Source: Kaistia soli DSM 19436
Lineage (GTDB): Bacteria > Pseudomonadota > Alphaproteobacteria > Rhizobiales > Kaistiaceae
NCBI RefSeq assembly: GCF_900129325.1
Contig: NZ_FQUP01000012.1
Location: 1 to 63,953 of the forward strand
Direction: 5' to 3'
Length of the DNA: 63,953 nucleotides
Under the pieces are notes generated by a model. That model did not search any database and was not told the origin of the DNA. It saw only the letters and a list, made by a program, of their open reading frames with translations. Positions 41,432 to 51,154 of the stretch are shown piece after piece (position 1 is the stretch's first letter; each line of letters opens with the position of its first letter). A program made the translations under genes and the position numbers.

Positions 41432-42520
41432 TCAGTCCGGAAAGGCCGCGATGATGTCGGCGAAGAGCTTCAGGTCTTCGGCCGCATCCTCCAGCGTGGT
41501 GTCGACCGGCACACCGGCTGTGATCGCGTCGTGAAAATGGAGCCATTCGGACGTGTAGGGATCGCGATAGCTCGGCCGCTCGATCGCAACGGAAAGCGCG
41601 TCGCCCTCCGTCGACTGGACCGTGAGGAGCGTCGGCAGGTGGCGAATGAACGGCGTGTCATAGTCGATCCGAAGCCGCTCGCTGCCCGTGAAGGCCTCGA
41701 TCGAAGCGTCGAAGCGGCCGACCTGATCGAGCCCCATCTCGAAGGTCGCCATGAAGCTCCCATAATCGAGAATGGCGGCAACGTAGCGTCCGCCGCTCTT
41801 CTTGCCGGCACCGATCACGCCCTTTGGGGCGCCGATCAGGCCCCGCATGGCCGACAGGTCGTGGCTACCGAGCCCGCAGAGCAGCCGGTAGGCTGAAACC
41901 GCGTCGCTCGAAACCTGCCCGAGCGCGGCGCGGACCTGCGATTCCGCCCGCTCCTGCCTCTCAGCAATCAGCGAGGGCGCGATGTCGTCGCCCACTTCCA
42001 CGACCGTGGTCTGTCCAATGAAGAATGCGTTCGGCCCGATGATGTCGCGGACGGCAACATGCAGCGGCGACGGGCCGCTCGCGAGGCGCGCCTTCATCGC
42101 GGCATAGGCGCCAGCGAAGCGCCGCATATAACCGACAAAGGCGATCTTCCCGGCCGCGTCCCGCGCCGCAATGATCCGGTCGAGATCCGCGAGCGAAAGG
42201 CAGACGGGCTTTTCGATCAGCACATGCGCGCCGGAGGCCAACGCATCCACAGCGCAATCGGCGTGATACTCGTCCGAATTGATGACGGCGACGACGTCAA
42301 GCTTCTCAGCCGCCAGCATCGCGGCGTGATCGGTGTAGCGCCCCTCGACCTGGTAGGCGTCGGCGACCCGCTCGACCAGCCGTGCCGACACGTCGCAGAC
42401 CGCGACGACCTCGAACTTGTCTTTGAGACCGCCGAGGACGGGCAGATGCACCACCTGACCGACGGTCCCGAGCCCAATGAGGCCCACTCTCAATTTTTCC
42501 ACGTGCTTTGTCCGATACAT
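41432..42520 (-). CDS. Gfo/Idh/MocA-family oxidoreductase
   Basis: 362 aa NAD(P)-dependent dehydrogenase. The N-terminal Rossmann domain has RVGLIGLGTVGQVVHLPVLG, and the family EKP motif is in GAHVLIEKPVCLSLADLD. The C-terminal domain has GSHDLSAMRGLIGAPKGVIG. Expected to oxidise a sugar, inositol or a glycoside in the pathway served by the adjacent transporter. ATG at 42520 is used; a GTG at 42502 is possible. Confidence 0.9.
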   Translation of the reverse strand: MYRTKHVEKLRVGLIGLGTVGQVVHLPVLGGLKDKFEVVAVCDVSARLVERVADAYQVEGRYTDHAAMLAAEKLDVVAVINSDEYHADCAVDALASGAHVLIEKPVCLSLADLDRIIAARDAAGKIAFVGYMRRFAGAYAAMKARLASGPSPLHVAVRDIIGPNAFFIGQTTVVEVGDDIAPSLIAERQERAESQVRAALGQVSSDAVSAYRLLCGLGSHDLSAMRGLIGAPKGVIGAGKKSGGRYVAAILDYGSFMATFEMGLDQVGRFDASIEAFTGSERLRIDYDTPFIRHLPTLLTVQSTEGDALSVAIERPSYRDPYTSEWLHFHDAITAGVPVDTTLEDAAEDLKLFADIIAAFPD

Positions 42521-42566
42521 CGATATCTGGGACGGGGCGCAGCAGCGCCCCGGTTTGGTAGCCGCC

Positions 42567-43340
42567 TCAGGCCGTCATCTGGACGAGATAGGCGTGGCTC
42601 CGCGCCGCAAACCCGGCCGGATCGCTCGGGTTGTCGTGCTCGACCGTCATGATGCCGGCGCCATTGTCGCGAGCGACCTTCCAGAGCAGCGGCCAGTCGA
42701 GAATGCCGGCTCCCACATCGGTCCAACCGTCGTCGGCCGTGACGCCCGCAGGTGCTTGGTCCTTCACATGCGCGGAAGTCAGGATGGAGCTGTAGCGGCC
42801 GAGCCAAGCGACGGGATCAACGCCGCCGCGCGCCAGCCAGGCAATGTCGGCCTGCCAGGTCAGCGGCGATCCGGCCGCGCCTAGGAAGAAGCTCTCAAGC
42901 GCCGTACGGCCGTCGTCGAGAACCTCGAGTTCCCAATGATGGTTGTGATAGCCAAGCCCGATCGACTGGGCTTTCAGCGTTTCGGCGATCGCGCCGAGTT
43001 CCGCGCCGGCCTTCGCCCAGCTTTCGCTCGTCTTGCCGCGCTCGGCCTCGGGATAGGCCGGCATATAAAGCTGCCGGATCCCCGCCTCCTTCGCCGCCTC
43101 GATGATGCGCGGCAGATCGCTGCGGAGATCGCCGATGCCGATATGGCCACTCGGTGCCGTCAGGCCGCGTCGATCGAGCTGCGCCTTCAGCATCTTCGGA
43201 TCGGCGAGATGGCTTCCGATCGTTTCGACAAGACGGAAGCCGGCAGCCTCGGCTGCATCGAGCTGACGCTCCAGGGGGCCGAGGCCGCGGAGCGAATAGA
43301 GCTGGATCGAGAGAATATCGCTGATGTCCATGGGTCTCAT
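42567..43340 (-). CDS. Sugar phosphate isomerase/epimerase (xylose isomerase-like TIM barrel)
   Basis: 257 aa AP_endonuc_2-type TIM barrel. Metal-binding and active-site-like stretches are LGYHNHHWELEV, ADIAWLARGGVDP, SAHVKDQAPAG, VGAGILDWPLLW and MTVEHDNPSDP. It is the first gene of the sugar operon, transcribed away from the LacI gene. Together with the Gfo/Idh enzyme it resembles the inosose/ketoglycoside type of pathway, which is inference. Confidence 0.88.
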   Translation of the reverse strand: MRPMDISDILSIQLYSLRGLGPLERQLDAAEAAGFRLVETIGSHLADPKMLKAQLDRRGLTAPSGHIGIGDLRSDLPRIIEAAKEAGIRQLYMPAYPEAERGKTSESWAKAGAELGAIAETLKAQSIGLGYHNHHWELEVLDDGRTALESFFLGAAGSPLTWQADIAWLARGGVDPVAWLGRYSSILTSAHVKDQAPAGVTADDGWTDVGAGILDWPLLWKVARDNGAGIMTVEHDNPSDPAGFAARSHAYLVQMTA

Positions 43341-43517
43341 GTCCGGAAGTATGAGGGCGATGCGATGCCGGCGGGACGCGCCGGAGGGCAGCAGAATTCA
43401 GGCAGCGCGACGGGAGTCGCGCCGGTGTTGGAACCAGGCGTGGTCAAGTTGTCCTCCAGGCCCGCGCGGTCTCCTCCCCGCAGGCGACGCCAGCTCCCAC
43501 TCGTCGGGAGCAACTGG

Positions 43518-43578
43518 CGCAATCGAATGCACAATGCATATCACGCAATCGATTGCGCGCAAGACGCAATCGATTGTG
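43518..43578. promoter_or_regulatory. Three LacI-type operator palindromes
   Basis: CGCAATCGATTGCG at 43544-43557 is a perfect 14-bp palindrome with a central CG, the LacI-family hallmark. Close copies are CGCAATCGATTGTG (43565-43578) and CGCAATCGAATGCA (43518-43531). The cluster lies in the divergent promoter region between the sugar operon (start 43340) and the LacI gene (start 43724). Confidence 0.85.
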
Positions 43579-43723
43579 CGAGGCAGCAATGCGTGGCAAA
43601 GGCAGCACGAGAGCGCATCGGCATGCCGCAGCCATCGGGCGCCGCGCGGCGTGCTAGCCTTCAGGGAAATCGCGCTGGATGCGCGTCGCCTGCAGTGAAT
43701 GAGGGGTGGGGTTGGGAAGCGAT

Positions 43724-44803
43724 ATGCCCAGAAAGCCGCAGGACGAGAACACGCCCTCGAAGGAGAGCGTCCGCGCACGGTCGCCGACCATGGCCGATAT
43801 CGCCCGCCTCGCCGGCGTTTCCGCTTCGACCGTCAGCCGCTCGCTCGCCGGCCTGCCTGAGATCAGCGAGGAGACTCGTATCCGTGTCGAGCGGGCGGCG
43901 CAGGAGGCTGGCTACAAGATCAACCGCCATGCCCGCTCCCTCCGCCTGCAACGCAGCGCGATCCTGCTGGTCCTGATCCCGGACCTTGCCAACCAGAACT
44001 ACTCCGACCTGTTGATGAACATCGACCGCGCCGCCTTCGAGCTCGGTTACGGCATCATGATCGGCCATACCAATGTCGATCTCGAGCGGCCGGACCGGTT
44101 GGCGGACGAATTGTTCACCGGCGGTATCGACGGCATCCTGCTGACCTCGGGTTATTGTCCGGCCCGGATCCGCAGCCGGATCGAGAACGGCAGCCGCCTG
44201 CCGGTGGTGCGGACGATGAGCCCGACCGAAGCCGGGAGCGGCATCGCGTCGGTTCAGATCGACGAGGTCGAGGCGGCGGCGGACGTCGTCCGACATCTGA
44301 TTGCCAATGGCCACCGCCGTATCGCCCATCTGGCGGGACCGATGACGGAACTCGTCTCCCAGCTTCGCCGCGACGGTTGGCGGCGGGCCCTGGCCGAGGC
44401 AGGACTGCCGGAGGGACAGGACTTGCTGCTGCCCGGCGGTTTTCACCTGGAAGACGGCAAGGCGGTCGCCCGCCGCCTCATCGCTGCCGGTACGCTGCCG
44501 GACGCGATCTTCTGCGGCAACGACGAATCGGCCTTTGGGCTGATGACGGAACTGAAGCGCTCGGGCGTTCGGATTCCGAACGATATCGCCGTTGCCGGGT
44601 TCGACGACCTGACGTTTTCGCAAGTGTTCGATCCGCCGCTCACCACCGTCCGGCTGCCTCGGCGCGAGATGGCGGAGGCCTCGGTTCTCTACCTGAAACA
44701 GATGATCGAGGGCGGAGCCTCTCTGGAGGACCAGATCGTGCCGCATGAACTGATCATCCGCGAAAGCTCGGGTCCCGGCTCGCCGCATCGCGACAGAAGC
44801 TAG
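43724..44803 (+). CDS. LacI-family transcriptional regulator
   Basis: About 359 aa from MPRKPQDENTPSKE. The HTH is TMADIARLAGVSASTVSRSL near residues 22-42, with the hinge helix around INRHARSLRLQRS. It is followed by a periplasmic-binding-protein-like effector domain (LLVLIPDLANQNYSDLLMNI, DGILLTSGYCP, PNDIAVAGFDDLTFSQVFDP, LTTVRLPRREM). It is divergent from the sugar operon and the three operators lie between, so it very likely represses that operon and perhaps itself. Confidence 0.93.
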   Translation: MPRKPQDENTPSKESVRARSPTMADIARLAGVSASTVSRSLAGLPEISEETRIRVERAAQEAGYKINRHARSLRLQRSAILLVLIPDLANQNYSDLLMNIDRAAFELGYGIMIGHTNVDLERPDRLADELFTGGIDGILLTSGYCPARIRSRIENGSRLPVVRTMSPTEAGSGIASVQIDEVEAAADVVRHLIANGHRRIAHLAGPMTELVSQLRRDGWRRALAEAGLPEGQDLLLPGGFHLEDGKAVARRLIAAGTLPDAIFCGNDESAFGLMTELKRSGVRIPNDIAVAGFDDLTFSQVFDPPLTTVRLPRREMAEASVLYLKQMIEGGASLEDQIVPHELIIRESSGPGSPHRDRS

Positions 44804-45145
44804 GCCTGGCCGATCCGCCCGGGCGGTTCAGCGGCAGGGCGAACGGTTCTGCTTCGGCAATCGGACCATCCCGGCATCTTCCGATGCATCGCTCGGCGGC
44901 GTCACCCGGGCCGCGGACAATGAGCGGCGCGCAAATTCCTCAGACCAGCCTGCGAAACAACGCGCGTCATCGCGGCGACGCGCATTCCGGAACCAGCCCC
45001 CAAACAAGGCCCAGCGAAGCCTCGCGGGAGAATGACATCTAAGCTTCAAAGAGGCATGATAGCGTTCGCAAGTAGACGGCTTAGGATCCATGATTTCTAT
45101 CGGGACGGGCGCTCGGGGCGTCAGGCCGCGAACGGGAGAAAAAGA
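44804..45145. other. Intergenic region with hairpin after the LacI gene
   Basis: A GC palindrome (CCGCCCGGGCGG) lies just after the LacI stop and may act as a weak terminator. The rest must hold the promoter of the ABC operon starting at 45146. No further gene was seen on either strand. Confidence 0.5.
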
Positions 45146-46246
45146 ATGAAGACCATCGGGATGCGGTTGACGGTCTCTGTACTGGCGCTGACCGCTTCGG
45201 CGGGGCTGGCTTTCGCGCAGAGCGACGAGCTGATCGCTGCGGCCAAGAAGGAAGGCTCGCTCACCACGATCGCGTTGCCGCATGATTGGTGCGGCTATGG
45301 CGACGTCATCGCCGGCTTCAAGGCGAAGTACGGCCTAGAGGTCAACGAGCTCAATCCGGACGCCGGCTCGGCCGACGAGATCGAGGCGATCAAGGCCAAC
45401 AAGGGCAATACGGGCCCGCAGGCGCCTGACGTCATCGATGTCGGCCTCTCCTTCGGTCCGTCGGCCAAGGCCGAAGGCCTGATCCAGCCCTACAAGGTCT
45501 CGACCTGGGACTCGATCCCGGACAGCGCCAAGGATGCCGACGGCTACTGGTATGGCGATTATTACGGCGTCATGGCCTTCATGGTGAACAAGGACCTCGT
45601 CAAGACGATGCCGACCGACTGGTCGGATCTGCTCTCCGACGAATATGCCAACGCTGTCGCTCTCGCCGGCGCGCCGCAAACCGCCAATCAGGCGATCCAG
45701 GGCGTATTCGCGGCCGGTCTCTCGGCCGCGAAGGGCGACGTCGCCAAGGCGGGCGAGGAAGGCCTGAAGTTCTTCGCCGAGATGAACAAGAAGGGCAATT
45801 TCGTCCCCGTCACCGGCAAGTCGGCCTCGCTCGCACAGGGCACCACGCCGATCATCATCGCCTGGGACTACAATGCCCTCTCCTGGCGTGACGTTCTCGC
45901 CGGCAACCCGCCGGCCGAGGTCATCATCCCGAAGACGGGCGTCGTCGCGGGCGTCTATGTGCAGGCGATCAGCGCCTTCGCGCCGCATCCGAACGCCGCC
46001 AAGCTCTGGATGGAATATCTCTATTCGGACGAGGGTCAGCTCGGCTGGCTGAAGGGCTATTGCCATCCGATCCGCTTCAACGCGCTCGCCAAGGAAGGCA
46101 AGATCCCGGCCGAACTGCTGGCCAAGCTCCCGCCGGCTGAATCTTACGCCCCGGCGATTTTCCCGACGCTCGAGCAGCAGGGCGCGGCCAAGGACGTGAT
46201 CGCCAAGAAGTGGAGCGAAGTCGTCGGCGCCGACGTCGCCAAGTAG
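45146..46246 (+). CDS. ABC transporter substrate-binding protein (PotD/Fbp-like)
   Basis: 366 aa periplasmic protein. The signal peptide is MKTIGMRLTVSVLALTASAG followed by LAFAQ, cleaved after AFA. The mature N terminus (SDELIAAAKKEGSLTTIALP, HDWCGYGDVIAGFKAKYGLE) is typical of the iron/polyamine/aminophosphonate binding-protein group. The ligand is not known. GGGAGAAA precedes the ATG at 45146. It is the first gene of a complete importer operon with two permeases and an ATPase. Confidence 0.88.
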   Translation: MKTIGMRLTVSVLALTASAGLAFAQSDELIAAAKKEGSLTTIALPHDWCGYGDVIAGFKAKYGLEVNELNPDAGSADEIEAIKANKGNTGPQAPDVIDVGLSFGPSAKAEGLIQPYKVSTWDSIPDSAKDADGYWYGDYYGVMAFMVNKDLVKTMPTDWSDLLSDEYANAVALAGAPQTANQAIQGVFAAGLSAAKGDVAKAGEEGLKFFAEMNKKGNFVPVTGKSASLAQGTTPIIIAWDYNALSWRDVLAGNPPAEVIIPKTGVVAGVYVQAISAFAPHPNAAKLWMEYLYSDEGQLGWLKGYCHPIRFNALAKEGKIPAELLAKLPPAESYAPAIFPTLEQQGAAKDVIAKKWSEVVGADVAK

Positions 46247-46347
46247 TCGCTTAGCGGAACGGGCGCCGCCCTCAACGGGTTGGCGCCCGTTTCAAATCGG
46301 CTGGCGGGGTTTGCCGGCTCACAATGGACGTCTTGCCCAGGAATGCC

Positions 46348-47232
46348 ATGAGCATCACCGCACTGCCGGCGACCGCCGCACGCGAGAGACGGATCACTTG
46401 GTCCTGGCTCGGCATTCTGCCATTCATTCTGTTCTCGCTGATGTTTCTGCTGCTGCCGGCCGCCAACCTGATCGTTGGCGCGTTTCAGGACGCGAGCGGT
46501 AATTTCACGCTGCAGAACATCGTCAATCTCGGCCAGCCCTCGATCATCCGCTCCTATACGCTGAGCCTCCAGATCAGCGCGGCCTCGGCGCTTGGTGGTG
46601 TGCTGATCGGCTTCGCTCTCGCGCTCGCGACGATCCTTGGCGGCTTGCCGCGCTGGGTCCGTCCGACGCTGATGACATTCTCCGGCGTCGCGTCGCAATT
46701 TGCCGGCGTGCCGCTCGCCTTCGCCTTCCTGGCGACACTCGGGCGCACCGGCCTCGTGACGGCGCTGCTGTTCAGCATCTTCGACATCAACATCTACCGC
46801 GGCGGCTTCAACCTGCTCTCGTTCTGGGGGTTGACGATCACCTATCTCTATTTCCAGATCCCGCTGATGGTGCTGGTCGTCTCCCCTGCCCTCGACGGCT
46901 TGAAGCGCGAATGGCGCGAGGCCGCTGCCATTCTGGGCGCGACGGGCTGGCAATACTGGACGATGATCGCGTTGCCGATCCTGTGGCCGAGCCTTCTCGG
47001 CGCGTTTCTGCTGCTGTTCGCGAATGCCTTCGGGGCGATCGCCACCGCCTATGCACTGACGGGCTCGTCCTTCAACATCGTCACGATCCTGCTCTATGCG
47101 CAGATCCGCGGCGACGCGCTGCATGACCCCAATCTCGGCTATGCGCTGGCGCTCGGCATGATCGTCATCACCGGCGTCTCAAACGGTGCCTATATCTGGC
47201 TCGCCTCGCGCAGCGCCCGGTGGATCCGATGA
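46348..47232 (+). CDS. ABC transporter permease (PotB-like)
   Basis: 294 aa, six spans. The first is LGILPFILFSLMFLLLPAAN. The EAA loop is WREAAAILGATGWQYWTMIA followed by LPILWPSLLGAF. The ATG at 46348 (MSITALPAT) is preferred over 46324 because AGGAATG precedes it. It is translationally coupled to the next permease (ATGA). Confidence 0.9.
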   Translation: MSITALPATAARERRITWSWLGILPFILFSLMFLLLPAANLIVGAFQDASGNFTLQNIVNLGQPSIIRSYTLSLQISAASALGGVLIGFALALATILGGLPRWVRPTLMTFSGVASQFAGVPLAFAFLATLGRTGLVTALLFSIFDINIYRGGFNLLSFWGLTITYLYFQIPLMVLVVSPALDGLKREWREAAAILGATGWQYWTMIALPILWPSLLGAFLLLFANAFGAIATAYALTGSSFNIVTILLYAQIRGDALHDPNLGYALALGMIVITGVSNGAYIWLASRSARWIR

Positions 47233-48011
47233 AACAGTCACGCTTCTTTCCGTGGATCGGCTTCATCTTTGGGGCGATCTATTTCCTCGTCCCACTGATC
47301 GCCACTTTCGAATTTTCGCTGCGCATGCAGCGCGGCACCTATTCGTTCAAGGCTTATCAGGTCGTTCTCGCCGATCCCGGCTTCCAGGCCAGCTTCTCCT
47401 ATTCAGCGCTGATCGCGCTCCTGACCATCATCGTCGGGATCGCGCTCGTGGTGCCAACCGCCTATCTCGTGCAGTTGAAGCTGCCGAAGCTGCGGCCCGT
47501 CGTCGAATTCATGACGCTGCTGCCGCTGGTCGTTCCGGCCATCGTGATCGTGTTCGGCTATCTGCGGATGTACAATTCCTCGTCATGGCTGCCGCTGACC
47601 GGCAGCGCCCGCAGCACGGATCTCCTGCTCGTCTTCGCCTATGTGACGCTTTCTCTGCCCTATATGTATCGCTCCGTCGACACAGCGCTCCGAACCGTCG
47701 ATATCCGGACGCTTACGGAGGCGGCGCAGAGCCTCGGCAGTTCCTGGCCGCGCATCCTGATTCAGGTCATCCTGCCGAACATCCGCGTTGGCGTGCTTTC
47801 GGGCGCGTTCCTGACCTTCGCGATCGTCATCGGCGAGTTCACGATAGCCAGCCTGCTCAACCGGCCGGCTTTCGGCCCCTATATGCAGTTGATCGGAGCC
47901 AACCGCGCTTATGAGCCGGCGGCGCTTGCGGTCATCGCCTTCGCCATCACCTGGGCCTGCATGGGCCTGATCCAGCTCGTCGCCAGTTTCTCGCCCGGCC
48001 AGAAGCGCTGA
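47229..48011 (+). CDS. ABC transporter permease (PotC-like)
   Basis: 260 aa, six spans. The EAA loop is LTEAAQSLGSSWPRILIQVI followed by LPNIRVGVLSGAFLTFA. The segment FAIVIGEFTIASLLNRPAF is typical of the second permease in polyamine and iron importers. It starts inside the stop of the first permease gene and is followed 27 bp later by the ATPase. Confidence 0.92.
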   Translation: MKQSRFFPWIGFIFGAIYFLVPLIATFEFSLRMQRGTYSFKAYQVVLADPGFQASFSYSALIALLTIIVGIALVVPTAYLVQLKLPKLRPVVEFMTLLPLVVPAIVIVFGYLRMYNSSSWLPLTGSARSTDLLLVFAYVTLSLPYMYRSVDTALRTVDIRTLTEAAQSLGSSWPRILIQVILPNIRVGVLSGAFLTFAIVIGEFTIASLLNRPAFGPYMQLIGANRAYEPAALAVIAFAITWACMGLIQLVASFSPGQKR

Positions 48012-48038
48012 CGCCCAAAGGAAGACCCAAGGACCACC

Positions 48039-49109
48039 ATGGCTTTCCTCTCCATCGAGCGCATCACCAAGACCTTCGGCGCCACGACCACCGTCAAAGG
48101 CGTCGACCTGGCCGTCGAGCGGGGCGAGTTCGTCACCCTGCTGGGGCCGAGCGGCTGCGGCAAGACCACGATCCTCCGCATGGTTGCCGGCTTCGAGACA
48201 CCGTCGAGCGGGACGATCCGGATCGACGGCAAGGATGTGACTGATCTCAAGCCGCATCAGCGCAAGATTGGCATGGTCTTCCAGGCTTATGCGCTGTTCC
48301 CGAACATGACGGTGGCCGACAACATCGCCTTTGGCCTGAAGGTCGCACGCAAGAACGGCGCTGAAATCGCGAGCCGGGTCAAGGAGATGCTGGAGCTTAT
48401 CAAGCTGCCGCAGGTTGCCGAGCGCTATCCCTACCAGCTCTCAGGTGGCCAGCAGCAGCGCGTCGCACTCGCCCGCGCGCTGGCGATCAAGCCGCAGATC
48501 CTTCTCCTCGACGAGCCGCTCTCCGCGCTCGACGCCAAGATCCGCGTTTCGCTGCGCGACGAAATCCGCGCCGTGCAACGCCAGCTAGGCATCACGACGA
48601 TCTTCGTCACGCATGACCAGGAAGAGGCGTTGTCGATGTCCGACCGCGTCTGTGTGATGAGCGAGGGACGCATCGAGCAACTTGGGACGCCGTTCGAGAT
48701 CTACAATTATCCCAAGACCCGCTTTGTCGCCTCCTTCGTCGGCACACTGAACATCCTGAGCGGCCGGGTTTCCGACGGAGCCGAAGGACGGATCGTGGTC
48801 GACGGCCAGGAGATCGTGACGAGCCGCGGCCTCAACGGTGCGTCCACCGGCGACGCGCTCGCCGTGGCGCTGCGTCCCGAGGCGCTGTCCATTGGCCGGG
48901 CCAATGGCAGCAGCAACAATCTCGAGGGCACGATCGACGAAGTCCACTTCCTTGGCTCGGTGGTGCGCATTCGCGTCCGCTTCAAGGAGAGCGCCGTCTC
49001 CCTCGACACCTTCAACCGGCCGAACGCCGCCCCGCCCGAACGCGGCCAGCCGATCACCGTCAATTTTGGTCGCGAGGACATCCTCGTCCTCGAAGGGGCG
49101 CCGAACTAG
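48039..49109 (+). CDS. ABC transporter ATP-binding protein (PotA/FbpC-like)
   Basis: 356 aa. The nucleotide-binding domain has Walker A GPSGCGKTTI, Q-loop GMVFQAYALFPNMTV, signature YQLSGGQQQRVALARAL, Walker B ILLLDEPLSALD and H-loop VTHDQEEALSMSD. The C-terminal TOBE domain starts around VASFVGTLNILSGRV. It energises the importer encoded just upstream. This ATPase might also serve the sugar permeases at 38-40 kb, which lack their own, but PotA-type and sugar-type ATPases usually differ. Confidence 0.93.
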   Translation: MAFLSIERITKTFGATTTVKGVDLAVERGEFVTLLGPSGCGKTTILRMVAGFETPSSGTIRIDGKDVTDLKPHQRKIGMVFQAYALFPNMTVADNIAFGLKVARKNGAEIASRVKEMLELIKLPQVAERYPYQLSGGQQQRVALARALAIKPQILLLDEPLSALDAKIRVSLRDEIRAVQRQLGITTIFVTHDQEEALSMSDRVCVMSEGRIEQLGTPFEIYNYPKTRFVASFVGTLNILSGRVSDGAEGRIVVDGQEIVTSRGLNGASTGDALAVALRPEALSIGRANGSSNNLEGTIDEVHFLGSVVRIRVRFKESAVSLDTFNRPNAAPPERGQPITVNFGREDILVLEGAPN

Positions 49110-49136
49110 CTGCGAACGCGGCTGACGCGCTCAGCG

Positions 49137-50129
49137 TCACGCCGGCACCGGTGCCCGGCCAAGCAGCCGGTCGATCTCAGCCATCGCGTCCTGCGGCAAC
49201 GGCCCGAAGGCGAGCGCGCCCGCATTTTCCTCCGCTTGCGCGACGGTTCGAATGCCGGGGATCGGCAAGGTCCGGGACGAGCGACCCCAAAGCCAGGCGA
49301 GTGCACCCTGCGTCAACGTGCGACCGCCCGTGCGGAGCGTCTCGCGGATTCCGTCGAGCCGCGACGTGAATTCGGGCGAGACGCGGCCATCCTTGAAATA
49401 GGTCATCCATTCGACGTCGGCCGTGCGCACATCGTCTCGGGCAATCTCGGTCGCTGGGGTGAATTTGCCGGTCAGCAGCCCCATTGCTAGTGGACCGCGA
49501 TTAATCGACAGCAACCCGGCCCGCTCGATCACGGCAATCATCTCATCGGCGGGATCAAGGACGTTCATCTGGTGCTGGATCGAAACGAAGCCGTCGCGGC
49601 CGGCAAAGGCGGCGGCGCTGGCCGGCGTGTCCGTGCTCCAGCCAAAGGCGCCGATCTTCCCCGCCACGCGGAGGCGCCCGAGATGCTCGAAGACGGCTTC
49701 GGCCTCGACAACCGGCAGGTAGCCGACATGCAGTTGCAGCAGATCGATCTGCTCGCGCCGCAGGTTGCGCAGCGAGCGCTCGACGATCCGCGTGATGAAC
49801 TCGGACGATACATCGTCGGCGAGGGCCTGCTTGCTGGCCGGATCGACCACATGACCGAATTTGGTCGCGATCACGACATCGTCGCGCCCTGCCAAAGCGG
49901 CGCCCAGGACAGCCTCCGAATGTCCTCCGCCATAATTGCTCGCGGTATCGAAGAAGCGGATGCCGGCGTCGAGCGCCCGGTGAATGGCCGCCATTGATTC
50001 GCGATCGTCGACCTTGCCCCAGCCGAGCGGAACCTCGCCAGCGAAGAAGGGACCGCCGATCGCCCAACCGCCAAATCCGAGCGCGGGGCTCGTCTCGCCG
50101 TTCCACAGCGTGATCGTGTGCATGGTCAT
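49137..50129 (-). CDS. Aldo/keto reductase
   Basis: About 330 aa NADPH-dependent oxidoreductase. The catalytic tetrad is visible: Asp in RFFDTASNYGGGHSE, Tyr in the same segment, Lys in VVIATKFGHV, and His in DLLQLHVGYLP. LPIPGIRTVAQAEENAGAL near the C terminus binds the cofactor phosphate. The ATG at 50129 follows AAGGAT. It is convergent with the ABC operon and divergent from the LysR gene at 50256, which may regulate it. Confidence 0.92.
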   Translation of the reverse strand: MTMHTITLWNGETSPALGFGGWAIGGPFFAGEVPLGWGKVDDRESMAAIHRALDAGIRFFDTASNYGGGHSEAVLGAALAGRDDVVIATKFGHVVDPASKQALADDVSSEFITRIVERSLRNLRREQIDLLQLHVGYLPVVEAEAVFEHLGRLRVAGKIGAFGWSTDTPASAAAFAGRDGFVSIQHQMNVLDPADEMIAVIERAGLLSINRGPLAMGLLTGKFTPATEIARDDVRTADVEWMTYFKDGRVSPEFTSRLDGIRETLRTGGRTLTQGALAWLWGRSSRTLPIPGIRTVAQAEENAGALAFGPLPQDAMAEIDRLLGRAPVPA

Positions 50130-50255
50130 ATCCTTGTCGTTGCGGAAGGGTCGTTGCAGAATTGAAAGAAGCGGACAGACGGCGCTTTGGCGCGACCTGA
50201 CGCTTTCCAAACAATCTATAGCGGGCCAGACACGGTCCCAAGCTTCGGTTTCGCA

Positions 50256-51137
50256 ATGCCTGTTTCAAATTTGAAAGACATCGAATGGTCCGACCTGCGC
50301 CTCTTTCTCATTGTGGCACGGAGCGGCGGGCTCGGCGCGGCCGCGCGATCATCGGGTGTCAGTGCACCAACATTAGGCCGCCGGGTCGCCGTGCTCGAAC
50401 GTCAGTTGGGTATGCGGCTGTTCTCAAAGAGCCGCGTCGGCTATCAGCCCACCGAGGCAGGACGCAGATTGCTCTGCCATGCGGAAGAAGTTGAAACCGC
50501 CGTCGCCGGCATCGTCCGTTGGCGCGGCGAGACGGCTGGTCCTCGTGCTGTGCGCATCTCGGCTGGCCACTGGATGACGCGGTTTCTCGCCTCACATGTC
50601 GGCTCTGTTCGTCAGTCAGGCGACGATTGGACGCTCGACTTCGTCACTGCCAATGCGCGTCTCGATATCGGACGGCGCGAAGCGGATATAGGCATCCGCA
50701 ATCGCCGGCCAGACGAACACACGCTGGCCGGACGGCGCATCGCGACGGTCGCTTTTGCGGTGTATGCGCGGCGCGGATCCGATGCCCCGGCGCTGCCGTG
50801 GATCGGCCTTGCTGCCGATGCCGCGCTGACGCCCTCTGCCCAATGGCTGGAACGCGAGGCGGACGGGCCGATCGTTTTTCGCTGCACCGATCCGCGAACG
50901 CTGCTTGATCTGGCCCGCGTCGGCGTCGGCCGCGTCGTCCTGCCCTGCCTCGTCGGCGATGCCGATCCGCAACTAGAACGCGGAAGCGCCCTCATCGCAT
51001 CCCTGACATCGGAGCAATGGCTGGTCACGCATCATGACGATCGCCACGATGCAGCCGTCCATGCCGCAGCAATTCGGATTGCGCGGCTGATCGGCAGCCA
51101 CAAACGCCTCTTCGCAGGCGAGCGGCCGGCCGGCTGA
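50256..51137 (+). CDS. LysR-family transcriptional regulator
   Basis: 293 aa. The N-terminal winged HTH is EWSDLRLFLIVARSGGLGAA then ARSSGVSAPTLGRRVAVLER and QLGMRLFSKSRVGYQPTEAG. The effector domain (ADIGIRNRRPDEHTLAGRRI) is shorter than usual. The start at 50256 (MPVSNLKDIEW) is preferred to a frame starting at 50187. It is divergent from the aldo/keto reductase gene with about 125 bp between them, the typical LysR-target layout. Confidence 0.9.
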   Translation: MPVSNLKDIEWSDLRLFLIVARSGGLGAAARSSGVSAPTLGRRVAVLERQLGMRLFSKSRVGYQPTEAGRRLLCHAEEVETAVAGIVRWRGETAGPRAVRISAGHWMTRFLASHVGSVRQSGDDWTLDFVTANARLDIGRREADIGIRNRRPDEHTLAGRRIATVAFAVYARRGSDAPALPWIGLAADAALTPSAQWLEREADGPIVFRCTDPRTLLDLARVGVGRVVLPCLVGDADPQLERGSALIASLTSEQWLVTHHDDRHDAAVHAAAIRIARLIGSHKRLFAGERPAG

Positions 51138-51154
51138 ATCCGCGCCGAGACGGC

